Source of the DNA: an uncultured Clostridia bacterium
GTDB lineage: Bacteria > Bacillota > Clostridia > Lachnospirales > Lachnospiraceae
NCBI GenBank assembly: GCA_948472945.1
Contig: CAOKVX010000001.1
Location: 124,001-188,000, forward strand
DNA length: 64,000 nt
Direction: 5' to 3'
Shown here piece by piece: positions 1 through 8,704 of this stretch. A program made the position numbers and the translations under genes. The notes beneath the pieces were generated by a model. The model saw only the letters and a list, made by a program, of their open reading frames with translations. It had not been told where the DNA came from and did not search any database. Numbering within the stretch: position 1 is the stretch's first letter; every line of letters begins with the position of its first letter.

Positions 1-174
1 ATGGTTGACGCAATTATGAAAGGCGGGGAGCCTGATATTAATGACAGGGAATCATATGATAACGGCGACCATGTAGTTCCTTCTTATCTATGCGAACCTG
101 AATTTGCTGATATTAAAAATTACAAAGAGATATTAATTGATTCAGGATATTATTCAGAGGACGATTTAAAATAA
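1..174 (+). CDS. C-terminal end of a sugar ABC transporter substrate-binding protein (ChvE/MmsC-like), partial
   Basis: The reading frame is open from the first base of the window to a TAA at 172-174 and runs in from upstream, so only the last 57 residues or so are present. The sequence carries GDHVVPSYLCEP followed by NYKEILIDSGYYSEDDL, which is typical of the C-terminus of the periplasmic-type, lipid-anchored binding proteins of multiple-monosaccharide ABC transporters. It sits directly before an mmsA-type ATPase and an mmsB-type permease, the usual order of such operons. The protein would capture a monosaccharide outside the cell and deliver it to MmsB. The sugar cannot be told from this fragment. 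Identification rests on the tail motif plus context. Confidence 0.8.
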   Translation: MVDAIMKGGEPDINDRESYDNGDHVVPSYLCEPEFADIKNYKEILIDSGYYSEDDLK

Positions 175-192
175 TATGGATTATTAAATTGG

Positions 193-222
193 CAGGCGGG
201 TGGAAATGTGCCCGCCTGTTTT
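193..222 (+). terminator. GC-rich hairpin between binding protein and ATPase genes
   Basis: CAGGCGGG (193-200) pairs perfectly with CCCGCCTG (211-218) across a 10-base loop and is followed by TTTTA. It lies between the binding-protein stop and the ATPase start in the same operon. A weak terminator or mRNA-stabilising stem here would make the binding protein more abundant than the membrane components, a common arrangement in ABC operons. That role is inferred. Confidence 0.6.
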
Positions 223-275
223 AGGTATGAGTTAGATTAATACTGATATTTCAAACTATGAAGGAGGAAAAAGTT

Positions 276-1826
276 TTGGCGGATATTTTACTTGAAATGA
301 GAAATATTACGAAAACTTTCCCCGGAGTTAAAGCGCTGGATAATGTAAACTTCAAAGTAGAAAAGGGAGAGATTCATGCTCTTGTTGGAGAGAACGGTGC
401 GGGAAAGTCCACTCTTATGAATGTTCTCAGCGGCACGTATCCTTATGGCTCATATGAGGGCGATATAATATATAATGGAGAGGTGTGCAGATTTAATAAA
501 ATCAAAGACAGTGAGGAAAAAGGTATTGTCATTATTCATCAGGAGCTTGCGCTTATTCCTTATATGACAATAGGTGAAAATATGTTTCTGGGCAATGAGC
601 GTGGAAGTAAGTTAGCCATTGACTGGGATGAAACCCACGGTATGGCATGCAGATATCTTAAAATAGTGGGACTTAATGAATCATCCGATGTTTTGATAAA
701 AGATATTGGCGTTGGAAAGCAACAGCTTGTTGAGATAGCGAAGGCTTTAGCGAAAGATGCCAAACTGTTAATTTTGGATGAACCTACCTCTTCATTAAAT
801 GAGGAGGATTCGAAAGCGCTTTTGGATTTGCTGCTTAGATTTAAGGAAGAGGGATTGACATCGATAATTATTTCTCATAAGTTGAACGAGGTTGCGTATG
901 TTGCAGACCATATAACTGTGATTCGCGATGGCGCCACTATTGAGACTTTAGATAAGAAGACTGATGATATTACGGAGACTCGTATTATAAAGGGAATGGT
1001 TGGAAGGGAACTCTCCGACAGGTTTCCTAAGAGACCGGACGCTGATATTGGCGATATATGTATGGAGGTCAGGAACTGGAATGTATACCACCCTGTTTAT
1101 ACGGAAAGAAAGGTTGTTGACAATGTTTCATTTAACGTCAGAAAGGGAGAGGTTGTAGGGATATCAGGTCTTATGGGTGCAGGCAGGACTGAGCTTGCAA
1201 TGAGTATATTTGGTAGGAGCTATGGTTCCAATGCAAGCGGAGAGACAATACTTAATGGCAAAAAGGTTGTAATGAAAAGCGCACGTGATGCCATCAACAA
1301 TGGAATCGCATATGTCACTGAAGACCGTAAGGGCAATGGACTTATTCTGAACAAATCCATCAAGGAGAATACTACGCTTGCCAATATGGGAGGTATAAGC
1401 AGTAAGGGGGTAATTGACAGGAATAAGGAATATGCGGTTGCGGTTGAATACAAAAATAAGCTTAATACAAAGACTCCATCCGTGGAGCAGCTTGTATCAA
1501 ATCTGAGCGGAGGAAACCAGCAGAAAGTACTGCTTGCAAAATGGATGTTTACTGAGCCTGAAATCCTTATTCTTGACGAACCCACAAGAGGAATTGACGT
1601 CGGTGCAAAATATGAGATATATTGCATAATTAACCAGCTTGTTTCGGAAGGCAAATCGGTTATTATGATATCTTCTGAGCTGCCTGAGATTCTTGGTATG
1701 TCAGACAGAATATATGTAATGAATGACGGTAAAATAGTGGCGGAGCTAGACGCATGCGATGCCACTCAGGAGGTTATCATGTCCAAAATAATTAGTATGA
1801 ACGAAAAAACAGGCGGGGAAGTTTAA
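276..1826 (+). CDS. mmsA: Multiple-monosaccharide ABC transporter ATP-binding protein MmsA (GguA type)
   Basis: Two fused ABC ATPase domains of about 250 residues each power sugar import on the cytoplasmic face of the membrane. The first has Walker [10 protein letters not shown] near residue 38-46 and Walker [12 protein letters not shown]. The second has the degenerate Walker [10 protein letters not shown], signature LSGGNQQK and [14 protein letters not shown], as in the MglA/XylG/MmsA family. The length of 516 residues is normal. The ORF track starts at ATG 258, but AAGGAGG lies inside that extension at 261-267, so I choose the TTG at 276, giving [10 protein letters not shown], the usual family N-terminus. 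The permease gene follows after 39 bases. The neighbouring binding-protein tail supports a monosaccharide substrate. Confidence 0.93.
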   Translation: MADILLEMRNITKTFPGVKALDNVNFKVEKGEIHALVGENGAGKSTLMNVLSGTYPYGSYEGDIIYNGEVCRFNKIKDSEEKGIVIIHQELALIPYMTIGENMFLGNERGSKLAIDWDETHGMACRYLKIVGLNESSDVLIKDIGVGKQQLVEIAKALAKDAKLLILDEPTSSLNEEDSKALLDLLLRFKEEGLTSIIISHKLNEVAYVADHITVIRDGATIETLDKKTDDITETRIIKGMVGRELSDRFPKRPDADIGDICMEVRNWNVYHPVYTERKVVDNVSFNVRKGEVVGISGLMGAGRTELAMSIFGRSYGSNASGETILNGKKVVMKSARDAINNGIAYVTEDRKGNGLILNKSIKENTTLANMGGISSKGVIDRNKEYAVAVEYKNKLNTKTPSVEQLVSNLSGGNQQKVLLAKWMFTEPEILILDEPTRGIDVGAKYEIYCIINQLVSEGKSVIMISSELPEILGMSDRIYVMNDGKIVAELDACDATQEVIMSKIISMNEKTGGEV

Positions 1827-1865
1827 CGAATTAACTATATTATGCATTTGAATATGGAGGTAGCT

Positions 1866-3050
1866 ATGGAAAAAGTTAAAGTGACGGAATTTTTCAGGAA
1901 ATATACAATGATACTTGCATTGGTAGTTGTAATTATATTTTTCTCGGTTTCTACAGGAGGCAAGCTTTTGCTTTCTCAAAATATTGCTAACCTTGTAGCC
2001 CAGAACGCATATGTATATGTACTTGCGACAGGTATGCTGCTGGCAATCCTTACAGGAGGAAACATAGACTTATCCGTTGGTTCCGTAGTGTGCTTTGTAG
2101 GAGCTATCGGCGCTGTGGCGATGGAAAGCTGGAAATGGGCAGGTACCGCAGCCGTAATTTTTGTACTTCTTGCCGGTATTATTATAGGGGCATTTCAGGC
2201 CTACTGGATTGCATATGTACGTGTTCCTCCGTTTATTGTAACGCTTTCAGGTATGTTTATTTTCAGGGGACTGTCTAACGTCGTGCTAAACGGAAAAGCC
2301 GTCTCACTTAAAAATGATGCTTTTATAAGGGTTTTTGGAGGAGGGGCTAACTGTTACGTTCCGGATTTTATAGGCAAAATTTTTGGTATAGAAAAGATCA
2401 ATGTTCTTACGCTTACCGTTGGTGTACTTATTTGCATTGCGTATGTGCTTATTCTGTTTAGAAGTAGAGGCAATAAGAAAAAGAATGGTTATGAAGTCAA
2501 ACCATTAACATCGGAAATTGTGAAAATGGCAATAATATGTGCGGTAGTATTATTTTTGACATACAAGCTGGCGATGTATAAAGGAATACCTACTGCGCTG
2601 ATGTGGGTTGCGGTTATAGTTGTAGTATATGGGTATATAACGTCAAAGACTACAACCGGAAGATATTTTTATGCTGTAGGCGGTAACGAGAAAGCAACCA
2701 AGCTGTCAGGTATCAACACAAACAGAGTATATTTTATAGCATATACAAACTTAGGTTTTCTCTCGGCAATTGCCGGATTACTTACAATTGCACGTCTTAC
2801 ATCTGCACAGCCTACATACGGACAAAACTATGAGATGGATGCCATTGGTTCGTGTTTTATCGGAGGCGCGTCAGCTTATGGAGGAGTAGGTACAGTTCCG
2901 GGAGTTATTATAGGCGCAACGCTCATGGGGGTAATCAATCTGGGCATGAGTATAATGGGAGTTGACGCTAACTGGCAGAAAGTTGTAAAGGGTGTAGTTC
3001 TTCTAGTAGCTGTTATCTTCGATGTAGTATCCAAGAAGCAAAAAGATTGA
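1866..3050 (+). CDS. mmsB: Multiple-monosaccharide ABC transporter permease MmsB (GguB type)
   Basis: Integral membrane permease of the sugar importer, 394 residues, about ten hydrophobic segments. It belongs to the ribose/galactose branched permease family; the conserved loop near the C-terminus reads YGQNYEMDAIGSCFIGGAS, which contacts the ATPase. A longer cytoplasmic or periplasmic stretch with RSRGNKKKNGYEVK near residue 200 separates the two halves, as in the MmsB/GguB subgroup rather than RbsC. Start chosen at ATG 1866 because GGAGG (1856-1860) sits six bases upstream; the ORF-track start at 1842 lies before that ribosome site. It is the last gene of the operon and is followed by a terminator. 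Confidence 0.92.
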   Translation: MEKVKVTEFFRKYTMILALVVVIIFFSVSTGGKLLLSQNIANLVAQNAYVYVLATGMLLAILTGGNIDLSVGSVVCFVGAIGAVAMESWKWAGTAAVIFVLLAGIIIGAFQAYWIAYVRVPPFIVTLSGMFIFRGLSNVVLNGKAVSLKNDAFIRVFGGGANCYVPDFIGKIFGIEKINVLTLTVGVLICIAYVLILFRSRGNKKKNGYEVKPLTSEIVKMAIICAVVLFLTYKLAMYKGIPTALMWVAVIVVVYGYITSKTTTGRYFYAVGGNEKATKLSGINTNRVYFIAYTNLGFLSAIAGLLTIARLTSAQPTYGQNYEMDAIGSCFIGGASAYGGVGTVPGVIIGATLMGVINLGMSIMGVDANWQKVVKGVVLLVAVIFDVVSKKQKD

Positions 3051-3077
3051 ATTTTGAAGAAGTATATAATAACAGAG

Positions 3078-3111
3078 GGGGTGCGGTTTTTGCAGCGCCC
3101 TTTGTTGTTTT
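3078..3111 (+). terminator. Rho-independent terminator of the mms operon
   Basis: GGGTGC pairs with GCGCCC (one G-T wobble) around a T-rich loop and is followed by TTTGTTGTTTT. It begins about 28 bases after the mmsB stop codon. Confidence 0.7.
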
Positions 3112-3244
3112 ACGGCAAAATATCTGATACAATAAATTATGGCTTCAAGGTTTTTAAGGTTGTGATGCTTATTCCTGAACCGGGGCGGTATTAACGGCTA
3201 TAAAACATTACAATTGTAAAATTAAAAAAGGGAAGGAAAATAAA

Positions 3245-3652
3245 ATGCAGGATATTAGACAAAATAAAGAAAAATCGTACGCGGGAATTACTAAGTTTAT
3301 GCTTATTATGAGGATAATTGTGGCAGTTTATCTGATTTATTTATCGTGTACCCTGATTCAGGCGTATTTGAATGGAGACGGTCTGCCGCTTTATGTACTT
3401 ATAATTGCATTGACGGTGTTTTTCGGTTTTGCTGTTGCTGCTATGGTATTTTCCGTAAAATCCCTGATTAAGGGTGAATATTCAGGGGGCAAAGCCGATA
3501 AAAGCAATAAAGATAACTGGGAAATACATGAAGGTAAAGAAACGTCAGATGAGCAGGATAAGTCCAATAATAATGCTTTGTTGTCGGACAGGCTTAAAAA
3601 ATATAATGAACAGGATGACGATAAGGATAGAAATGATATAGATTATGACTAA
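3245..3652 (+). CDS. Small two-helix membrane protein with charged tail, function unknown
   Basis: A 135-residue protein with two hydrophobic segments (about residues 18-40 and 49-72) followed by a hydrophilic, Asp/Lys/Asn-rich C-terminal tail of about 60 residues that ends DDDKDRNDIDYD. The ribosome site GGAAGG precedes the ATG by nine bases. I do not recognise a family. It sits alone between the mms terminator and the hppA promoter, whose -35 begins eight bases after this stop codon, so it is not obviously linked to either neighbour. The acidic tail is probably cytoplasmic given the positive residues flanking the first helix, but that topology is a guess. Confidence 0.7.
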   Translation: MQDIRQNKEKSYAGITKFMLIMRIIVAVYLIYLSCTLIQAYLNGDGLPLYVLIIALTVFFGFAVAAMVFSVKSLIKGEYSGGKADKSNKDNWEIHEGKETSDEQDKSNNNALLSDRLKKYNEQDDDKDRNDIDYD

Positions 3653-3659
3653 GACGGTA

Positions 3660-3688
3660 ATGACAGTTATTATTTTTTGTGTTATAAT
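3660..3688 (+). promoter_or_regulatory. Sigma-A type promoter for hppA
   Basis: ATGACA (3660-3665) and TATAAT (3683-3688) are separated by exactly 17 bases. Transcription would begin near 3695, leaving an unusually long leader of about 210 bases before the hppA start codon. Confidence 0.7.
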
Positions 3689-3747
3689 ATTTTACATTAT
3701 CATTAGTAATTTTGTTGCAAAATACTGTCAAATACTTCGCATCAATT

Positions 3748-3890
3748 ATGACGGTGCATGGCCCGAATATTTTTGGCATGTGCGCCCTAAGGGACGTGGT
3801 ATTTGACCCACGCGGCAGTCGCCCGATTGTCATCGCGGGGTTTGGGGATGCCCGGACGCTTGGATGGCTGTACGCAGAAATTAAAAAGAG
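3748..3890 (+). promoter_or_regulatory. Structured 5' leader of hppA, candidate cis-regulatory RNA of unassigned class
   Basis: The leader is much richer in G+C than the AT-rich gap around it. ATGACGGT (3748-3755) can pair with ATTGTCAT (3826-3833), closing a domain that contains the stem CGTGG/CCACG (3795-3799 with 3808-3812), a small CCC/GGG stem and a GCC/GGC stem. A second G/C-rich segment with GGG/CCC and GCG/CGC pairs follows at about 3834-3860. The ribosome site lies just downstream. I could not match it to a riboswitch consensus I know; an ion- or metabolite-responsive element is inferred from position and structure only. Confidence 0.45.
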
Positions 3891-3905
3891 AGGGGTTTTT
3901 AAGTT

Positions 3906-6089
3906 ATGGAAGTGTTGCTTGTTTTAGTTATTGTTGCATCACTGCTTGCTCTCGGTTACGCCGCTTTCAACTTTATCGGGGTTAAGAAGATGGAAGAGGG
4001 AACCGAGAGGATGTCAGAAATTGCCGCAGCGATAAGGGTTGGCGCCAATGCGTTTATCAATTATGAGTACAGGATAATTTCTGTAGTGGTGGCCGTGATA
4101 ACCGTAGTGTTTGCAGTGATATTTTCGGTTGAGTATGAAGGATTCAGCTGGGAGCCTTCTGTATGCTTTGTGATTGGGGTTACAATGAGCGCTCTTGCCG
4201 GATGGGTAGGAATGAAGATTGCGACGTATGCGAATGTGCGAGTTTCTAATACGGCAAGGATTACAAAGAATATAGGACAGACACTTAAGGTTGCGCTAAA
4301 GGGCGGTTCGGTTATGGGGCTTTGCGTGGGCGGATTTGCACTGTTGGGATTATTTATTGTGTACATAATATTTGGATTTGGTCTGGGACTTTTATCGGAG
4401 AGCGCGCTTATAGCGGGAGAACATGTATTTACGCAGTGTCTTTCATGCTATGCGCTGGGATGTTCAATTGTGGCTATGTTTAACCGTGTTGGCGGAGGAA
4501 TTTATACCAAGGCGGCGGACATGGGAGCCGACCTTGTCGGAAAGACCGAGGCGCATATACCTGAGGACGACCCGCGCAACCCTGCTACGATTGCAGACAA
4601 CGTAGGCGATAATGTCGGTGATGTCGCGGGGCTTGGCTCAGACCTTCTGGAATCGTTTGTAGGCGCAATATCGTCCGCAATGATATTGGCCGTGAGCCTT
4701 GTTCTTGCTTCGATAGCGGGGAATTCCGCAATACCTTACGGCGTACTGCAGAAATTAATGTATTTTCCGCTTGTCTTTGCTTCGGTTGGTCTGATTGCAT
4801 CCATTATAGGAATTGCATATGTTCTATTAAAGAAAGAATCTGATAACCCGCACAGGGATTTGAACATATCTACATGGAGTGCCGCGCTGCTGACTATTAT
4901 TGCGGGGTTTGCCGCTACATATTTTATGTTTGCGGATGAAACAAAGGAGATTCTTTCGGCAGTAAGCTTCAATATGGGATTTACGTCTCCGTGGATTGCG
5001 GCGTCGCTCGGCGTGCTCAGCGGTGTTATAATAGGAGCTATTGCCGAGTATTATACAAGTTATGATTATAAGCCGACTCAGATGATTTCGCACGCGTCAA
5101 AGGAAGGGCCTGCTCTTACAATAACGCAGGGGCTTGCGGTTGGTATGAAGTCGTGTATGTTTCCACTTATCGTTCTCGGTATTACCACATATCTGTCATA
5201 TGCCGTTTCAGGTATGTTTGGAATTGCGATGGCGGCTGTCGGAATGCTGTCGTTTGTATCGGCGACGGTATCGGTTGATACATATGGGCCTATATCGGAC
5301 AACGCTGGAGGAATTGCCGAGATGTCAGAGCTTGAACCGGAGGTGAGGCAGATTACGGATAAGCTTGACTCGGTTGGAAACACGACGGCGGCAATAGGAA
5401 AAGGTTTTGCTATTGGCTCAGCGTCGCTTGCAGCCCTGTCACTGATGGTTTCTTTCCTCTATGCTTTCCAGCCTGTAGGCGCGGAGTTAAATCTTGACTT
5501 TACCGACCCTAAGATTCTAGCGGGAGCGCTTATAGGAGGAGCGCTTCCGTATCTGTTCTCGGGTATGCTTATAGAGGCGGTGGCAAATGCGGCAAGAAAG
5601 ATGGTTGAGGAGGTTCGACGCCAGTTTAGGGAGATTCCGGGAATATTGGACGGAACGTCAAAACCGGATTATAAAACGTGTATAGAGATATCGTCACAGG
5701 GAGCTATTAAGGAGATGAAAGTGCCGGCGATTCTAGCGATTATGTTCCCGCTTGTCTCAGGATTCCTGTTCGGACCATATTTTGTTGGAGGACTGCTTAT
5801 AGGTGCAACGCTGTCAGCTATAATGCTTGCCATATTTACCGGAAATGCGGGCGGAGCATGGGACAACGGAAAGAAATACATCGAGTCCGGCCAGATTGAG
5901 GGCCAGGGTAAAGGCTCGCCTGCACACGACGCGGCGGTTGTTGGGGACACAGTCGGAGACCCTCTGAAAGATACCGTAGGACCGTCGCTTGACATCCTTA
6001 TTAAGATTATGTCTACAGTATCGCTTGTTGCTGCCGTATTGTTCAGCAAGTATAATCTGTTGGATTGGATTATGGGAATTATGAAATAG
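3906..6089 (+). CDS. hppA: Membrane-bound, K+-dependent ion-translocating pyrophosphatase
   Basis: This 727-residue protein hydrolyses pyrophosphate in the cytoplasm and uses the energy to pump Na+ and/or H+ across the membrane. It has about 16 hydrophobic segments. The catalytic loops are intact: GGGIYTKAADMGADL (about 195), PEDDPRNPATIADN and DNVGDNVGDVAG (about 225-240), SVDTYGPISDNAGG (about 458) and GDTVGDPLKDTVGPS near the C-terminus. The loop GNTTAAIGKG (about 490) has Ala where K+-independent enzymes have Lys, so K+ dependence follows from family knowledge. Whether it moves Na+ or H+ cannot be decided by eye; Clostridial relatives are often Na+ pumps. It is monocistronic, with its own promoter and long leader. 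Confidence 0.95.
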   Translation: MEVLLVLVIVASLLALGYAAFNFIGVKKMEEGTERMSEIAAAIRVGANAFINYEYRIISVVVAVITVVFAVIFSVEYEGFSWEPSVCFVIGVTMSALAGWVGMKIATYANVRVSNTARITKNIGQTLKVALKGGSVMGLCVGGFALLGLFIVYIIFGFGLGLLSESALIAGEHVFTQCLSCYALGCSIVAMFNRVGGGIYTKAADMGADLVGKTEAHIPEDDPRNPATIADNVGDNVGDVAGLGSDLLESFVGAISSAMILAVSLVLASIAGNSAIPYGVLQKLMYFPLVFASVGLIASIIGIAYVLLKKESDNPHRDLNISTWSAALLTIIAGFAATYFMFADETKEILSAVSFNMGFTSPWIAASLGVLSGVIIGAIAEYYTSYDYKPTQMISHASKEGPALTITQGLAVGMKSCMFPLIVLGITTYLSYAVSGMFGIAMAAVGMLSFVSATVSVDTYGPISDNAGGIAEMSELEPEVRQITDKLDSVGNTTAAIGKGFAIGSASLAALSLMVSFLYAFQPVGAELNLDFTDPKILAGALIGGALPYLFSGMLIEAVANAARKMVEEVRRQFREIPGILDGTSKPDYKTCIEISSQGAIKEMKVPAILAIMFPLVSGFLFGPYFVGGLLIGATLSAIMLAIFTGNAGGAWDNGKKYIESGQIEGQGKGSPAHDAAVVGDTVGDPLKDTVGPSLDILIKIMSTVSLVAAVLFSKYNLLDWIMGIMK

Positions 6090-6141
6090 ATGGTATTTCA
6101 GTATAATTTTACAGGAAAGTGCAAACTATATAGGTAGGTAT

Positions 6142-6177
6142 TGACGGCCGCGTTGACATACGGCGACGCAGCCGTCA
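6142..6177 (+). other. Strong hairpin between hppA and the 73-residue ORF
   Basis: TGACGGC-GCGT (6142-6153) pairs with ACGC-GCCGTCA (6166-6177), eleven base pairs with a single C/A mismatch. No T-run follows, so it is not a standard terminator. It may protect the hppA 3' end or sit in the leader of the next gene. Confidence 0.45.
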
Positions 6178-6225
6178 GGAGCGTGAAATCCGAAAGAAAA
6201 TAAAAGAAAGGATTGGTGAATAATT

Positions 6226-6447
6226 ATGAATCCAATGCAGTTAATAAAATTAAAAGGTTATTTCGGGGATTTTAAGAAACGTCATCAAATGCTTACCAAG
6301 TTTGTTAAAAAAATTGGCGGTACGATGGAAGATGGAACGGTTATTGAAATAGCGGTTACATCTCCGGCAGGGGAAACCGTCAAAACCAATATGAAAGTTA
6401 CCCCGGAGGACATGAGTTTCTTTGAATCAATAAGGAAACTGGGATAG
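6226..6447 (+). CDS. Small conserved-looking cytoplasmic protein, function unknown
   Basis: A 73-residue basic protein with no membrane segment. The N-terminal half is Lys-rich (KLKGYFGDFKKRHQML) and amphipathic; the C-terminal half reads like a small beta sheet (GTVIEIAVTSPAGE) ending in SFFESIRKLG. AAAGGA lies upstream of the ATG and a strong terminator follows 30 bases after the stop, so it is very likely a real single gene. I do not recognise a named family or function. The hairpin at 6142-6177 lies in the gap before it. Confidence 0.65.
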   Translation: MNPMQLIKLKGYFGDFKKRHQMLTKFVKKIGGTMEDGTVIEIAVTSPAGETVKTNMKVTPEDMSFFESIRKLG

Positions 6448-6476
6448 TAAAATAATAGTCCGATGGAGCCAATATA

Positions 6477-6525
6477 AATAACCTGCATCAATTGTACCGG
6501 TATGTGATGCAGGTTATTTTTTATA
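6477..6525 (+). terminator. Rho-independent terminator
   Basis: AATAACCTGCATCA (6477-6490) pairs perfectly over 14 bases with TGATGCAGGTTATT (6505-6518) and runs into TTTTTT. It ends the 6226-6447 transcript. Confidence 0.9.
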
Positions 6526-6592
6526 TTTTAATTTTGATAATCTACGTTCAAAGATAAATTTTAAAATTAAGAGTTGTCAAGAATATTAGCTA

Positions 6593-6621
6593 ATGACAAA
6601 ACATCCATCATATACTATAAT
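6593..6621 (+). promoter_or_regulatory. Promoter of the zinc-ribbon protein gene
   Basis: ATGACA (6593-6598), 17 bases, TATAAT (6616-6621). The same -35 hexamer and spacing occur at the hppA promoter. The expected start point (about 6628) falls on the GGAGG ribosome site, implying a leader of only about a dozen bases. Confidence 0.55.
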
Positions 6622-6640
6622 GAATTTGGAGGTGTAATTA

Positions 6641-7399
6641 ATGGGAGTAACCGCATTAATAATATTAGCTTTAATTTTGGCAATTATAATCAGTCTTATG
6701 GCGGCGTTTATATACATTAAGAAAAAACTGTCTGATTATTCAAGGGCATTTTATGGAACCTCAGATATAAAAGAGGGAATTGACAGGGTGAAAAGCGAGA
6801 TGGAACAGACGCCGAAATCAGTGTCTGCCATGACTAGTATTTTTCTGCCTAAGATTATGAAAGACTTTCCCGAGTTTAATTACGATGAGATGAGGGCTAT
6901 GTCGAAAGATGTACTAACAGGCTATCTTATGGCGGTAAACAGTATGGATATTTCGAGTTTTAAATATGATGGTATTGATTTAAGGAATAAGCTGGAGCAG
7001 CATATTATGAAGCTGTCGTCGAAAAGCATGTGTGAACATTATGAGAACATAAAGATTCATCGAACCGAGATAAGTAACTATAAAAATACAAAGGGAAGAT
7101 GCATTATAACATTTCAGTCGTCGGTCGAGGCTCTGCATTATGTTTCTGACGGGAGTGGACGTGTTATAGAAGGGGACTCGGAATACAAGCTTCAGACTAA
7201 GTTTGATACAGACCTGATTTACATACAGGATAGGGACCTTGTGGATGATACCGAGAGTTCTTCACTTGGACTGACATGTCCCAATTGCGGAGGGCCGGTC
7301 AAGAGCCTTGGCGCTAAGGTCTGCGAATACTGCGGTTCGGGCATAGTTGAGCTTAATATACGCTCGTGGGAATTCTGTGAGATAAGAAGATGGCGGTAA
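6641..7399 (+). CDS. Membrane-anchored protein with C-terminal zinc ribbon (Tim44-like type), function unknown
   Basis: A 252-residue protein with one N-terminal membrane helix (about 5-28) and a soluble domain. Residues about 65-200 resemble the alpha/beta Tim44-like fold found in many Firmicute zinc-ribbon proteins, with an amphipathic helix, a beta strand pair and VEALHYVSD. Residues about 212-233 hold two CxxC pairs, CPNC and CEYC, spaced like a zinc ribbon. The protein ends ELNIRSWEFCEIRRW, a tail common in this group. GGAGGT is nine bases upstream of the ATG. It is not obviously co-transcribed with the LiaF-like gene, since an inverted repeat lies between them. The function is unknown; the Tim44 link is from memory of the family pattern. 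Confidence 0.7.
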   Translation: MGVTALIILALILAIIISLMAAFIYIKKKLSDYSRAFYGTSDIKEGIDRVKSEMEQTPKSVSAMTSIFLPKIMKDFPEFNYDEMRAMSKDVLTGYLMAVNSMDISSFKYDGIDLRNKLEQHIMKLSSKSMCEHYENIKIHRTEISNYKNTKGRCIITFQSSVEALHYVSDGSGRVIEGDSEYKLQTKFDTDLIYIQDRDLVDDTESSSLGLTCPNCGGPVKSLGAKVCEYCGSGIVELNIRSWEFCEIRRWR

Positions 7400-7415
7400 T
7401 TTATTAAAATGCTTA

Positions 7416-7475
7416 TATTAACAACTCAAATATAAAATATATTCTATATTGTACTATGTGAAATTTGAGTTAATA
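7416..7475. repeat. AT-rich inverted repeat between two genes
   Basis: TATTAAC..CTCAAAT (7416-7431, two bulged bases) is the reverse complement of ATTTGAGTTAATA (7463-7475), thirteen pairs around a 31-base loop. It could end the upstream transcript or be an operator for the gene at 7505. Confidence 0.5.
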
Positions 7476-7504
7476 AATAGAAATTGAATGAGAGGTGTAT
7501 TTAT

Positions 7505-8233
7505 ATGAATAACAGAAGAGAGGTATTTTGGGGAGTAATGTTTATAGCAATCGCCACATTTATTTTGTTAAACCAGCTCGGCCTTGTTGAGATCGTTATA
7601 GGGACAGGAAATATTGTGCTGGCAATTGTTTTTTTGGCGACTTTGATAAAAAGTATAACGATGCTCAGCTTTCCGGGTATATTTATATCGCTTGCCTTTT
7701 TGTGGATAATATTTGACGAGTATATACATGTTCCGCATATTTCTGAGATTATAGTAATATTTGTAGCGATTCTTTTTGCCCTAGGCTTCTCAATGATTTT
7801 TCCAAATGCAAAGAGAAGATTTGACTGTAATGGAAAATGGGGTGATTATGAGGATGTCAACAAGGAAGGACATTATCAGAAAGCTGTCCATGAAGAGAAT
7901 GAAGGCAGGGCATTTTGTTCAAATCGTTTCGGCGCTTCGGCAAAGTATATTAACAGCAGAAAGCTTAGAAGCGCGAGAATTGAAAATTCATTTGGTGAAT
8001 TTAAAATATATTTTGACAATGCTATGATGGAAGGAAATAGTGTTGAGGTGTCTGTAAGCGTATCGTTTGGAGCCCTTGAATTATATATTCCAAAAGAATG
8101 GGCGGCATATAACAAGGTAAATGCGTTTGCCGCCACGGTAAAGGAATCAAATCACGGAAATCCTGACGGAATTCACAGTGTAATTCTGGTTGGAAGCGTA
8201 AACTTCGGTGAAATATCAGTCATCTACGTATAA
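7505..8233 (+). CDS. LiaF-like membrane protein
   Basis: A 242-residue protein with about four hydrophobic segments in the first 110 residues (RREVFWGVMFIAIATFILLNQLG and onward), a hydrophilic linker, and a C-terminal beta-rich domain (ARIENSFGEFKIYFDN, VSVSFGALELYIP, VGSVNFGEISVIYV). This layout matches LiaF-type proteins, in which the cytoplasmic beta domain follows a four-helix membrane part; LiaF proteins restrain cell-envelope stress two-component systems. Here no liaS/liaR pair is adjacent, so the partner is unknown. I choose ATG 7505 because GAGAGGTG precedes it; the ORF-track start at 7484 lies before the ribosome site. It converges on the HExxH gene with only 16 bases between the stops. 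Confidence 0.75.
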   Translation: MNNRREVFWGVMFIAIATFILLNQLGLVEIVIGTGNIVLAIVFLATLIKSITMLSFPGIFISLAFLWIIFDEYIHVPHISEIIVIFVAILFALGFSMIFPNAKRRFDCNGKWGDYEDVNKEGHYQKAVHEENEGRAFCSNRFGASAKYINSRKLRSARIENSFGEFKIYFDNAMMEGNSVEVSVSVSFGALELYIPKEWAAYNKVNAFAATVKESNHGNPDGIHSVILVGSVNFGEISVIYV

Positions 8234-8249
8234 GATACCAAATACAATC

Positions 8250-8678
8250 CTATATGCCTGTGGAAAAATTCATGCCGGGAAGATATGTATTATCAATCTT
8301 TCTGGCATTTTGTGCGTATTCGTCGCTGTTGTACTTGATTTTGGTGTTGGTAGTTCCGCCGGACACGTAGCTTCTTCCACATTCCGGGCATATTGACGTG
8401 TGTATTGACACGTTTGCGGACACGACCTTGGCATTGCCGGCTTTTGCAGCCTTGGAGTACGCGTTGGACACATGCTCCTGTTCGTGCGCACGCACTGCAG
8501 TAGCAGACGCTTCTACTGATATATGTGACGGGGACTTAAAAGATACCATCTCATCCGAACCGTCCTGATATTTTCGATTTTTACACGTTGGACATTCAAT
8601 CTGGCCGGAGCGAATCATTGCTCGTTTTTCCCCGGTTGGAATTCGAGTTATCTCGGCATCAGATAAACCTGTAATCAT
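8250..8678 (-). CDS. Putative metalloprotease-like protein with HEQEH motif (SprA-related type)
   Basis: A 142-residue soluble protein. The central HEQEHVSNAYSKA is an HExxH zinc-metalloprotease motif. Two cysteine pairs flank it: CPTCKNRKYQDGSDEMVSFKSP near residue 29 and CPECGRSYVSGGTT near residue 99. The motif combination and the phrase KSPSHIS fit the small SprA-related putative metalloprotease family; that assignment is from memory. AGGAGGT on the minus strand is eight bases upstream of the ATG. A palindromic repeat (copy 1) occupies the leader directly upstream. There is no signal peptide, so activity would be cytoplasmic. A substrate cannot be named. Confidence 0.7.
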   Translation of the reverse strand: MITGLSDAEITRIPTGEKRAMIRSGQIECPTCKNRKYQDGSDEMVSFKSPSHISVEASATAVRAHEQEHVSNAYSKAAKAGNAKVVSANVSIHTSICPECGRSYVSGGTTNTKIKYNSDEYAQNARKIDNTYLPGMNFSTGI

Positions 8679-8704
8679 GGCAGTACCTCCTATATATTTT
8701 TGCC

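Noticed and set aside
3712-3927. 71-residue plus-strand ORF overlapping the start of hppA
   Set aside because: It lies in the structured leader, overlaps the hppA start in another frame, has no ribosome site and no recognisable protein pattern.
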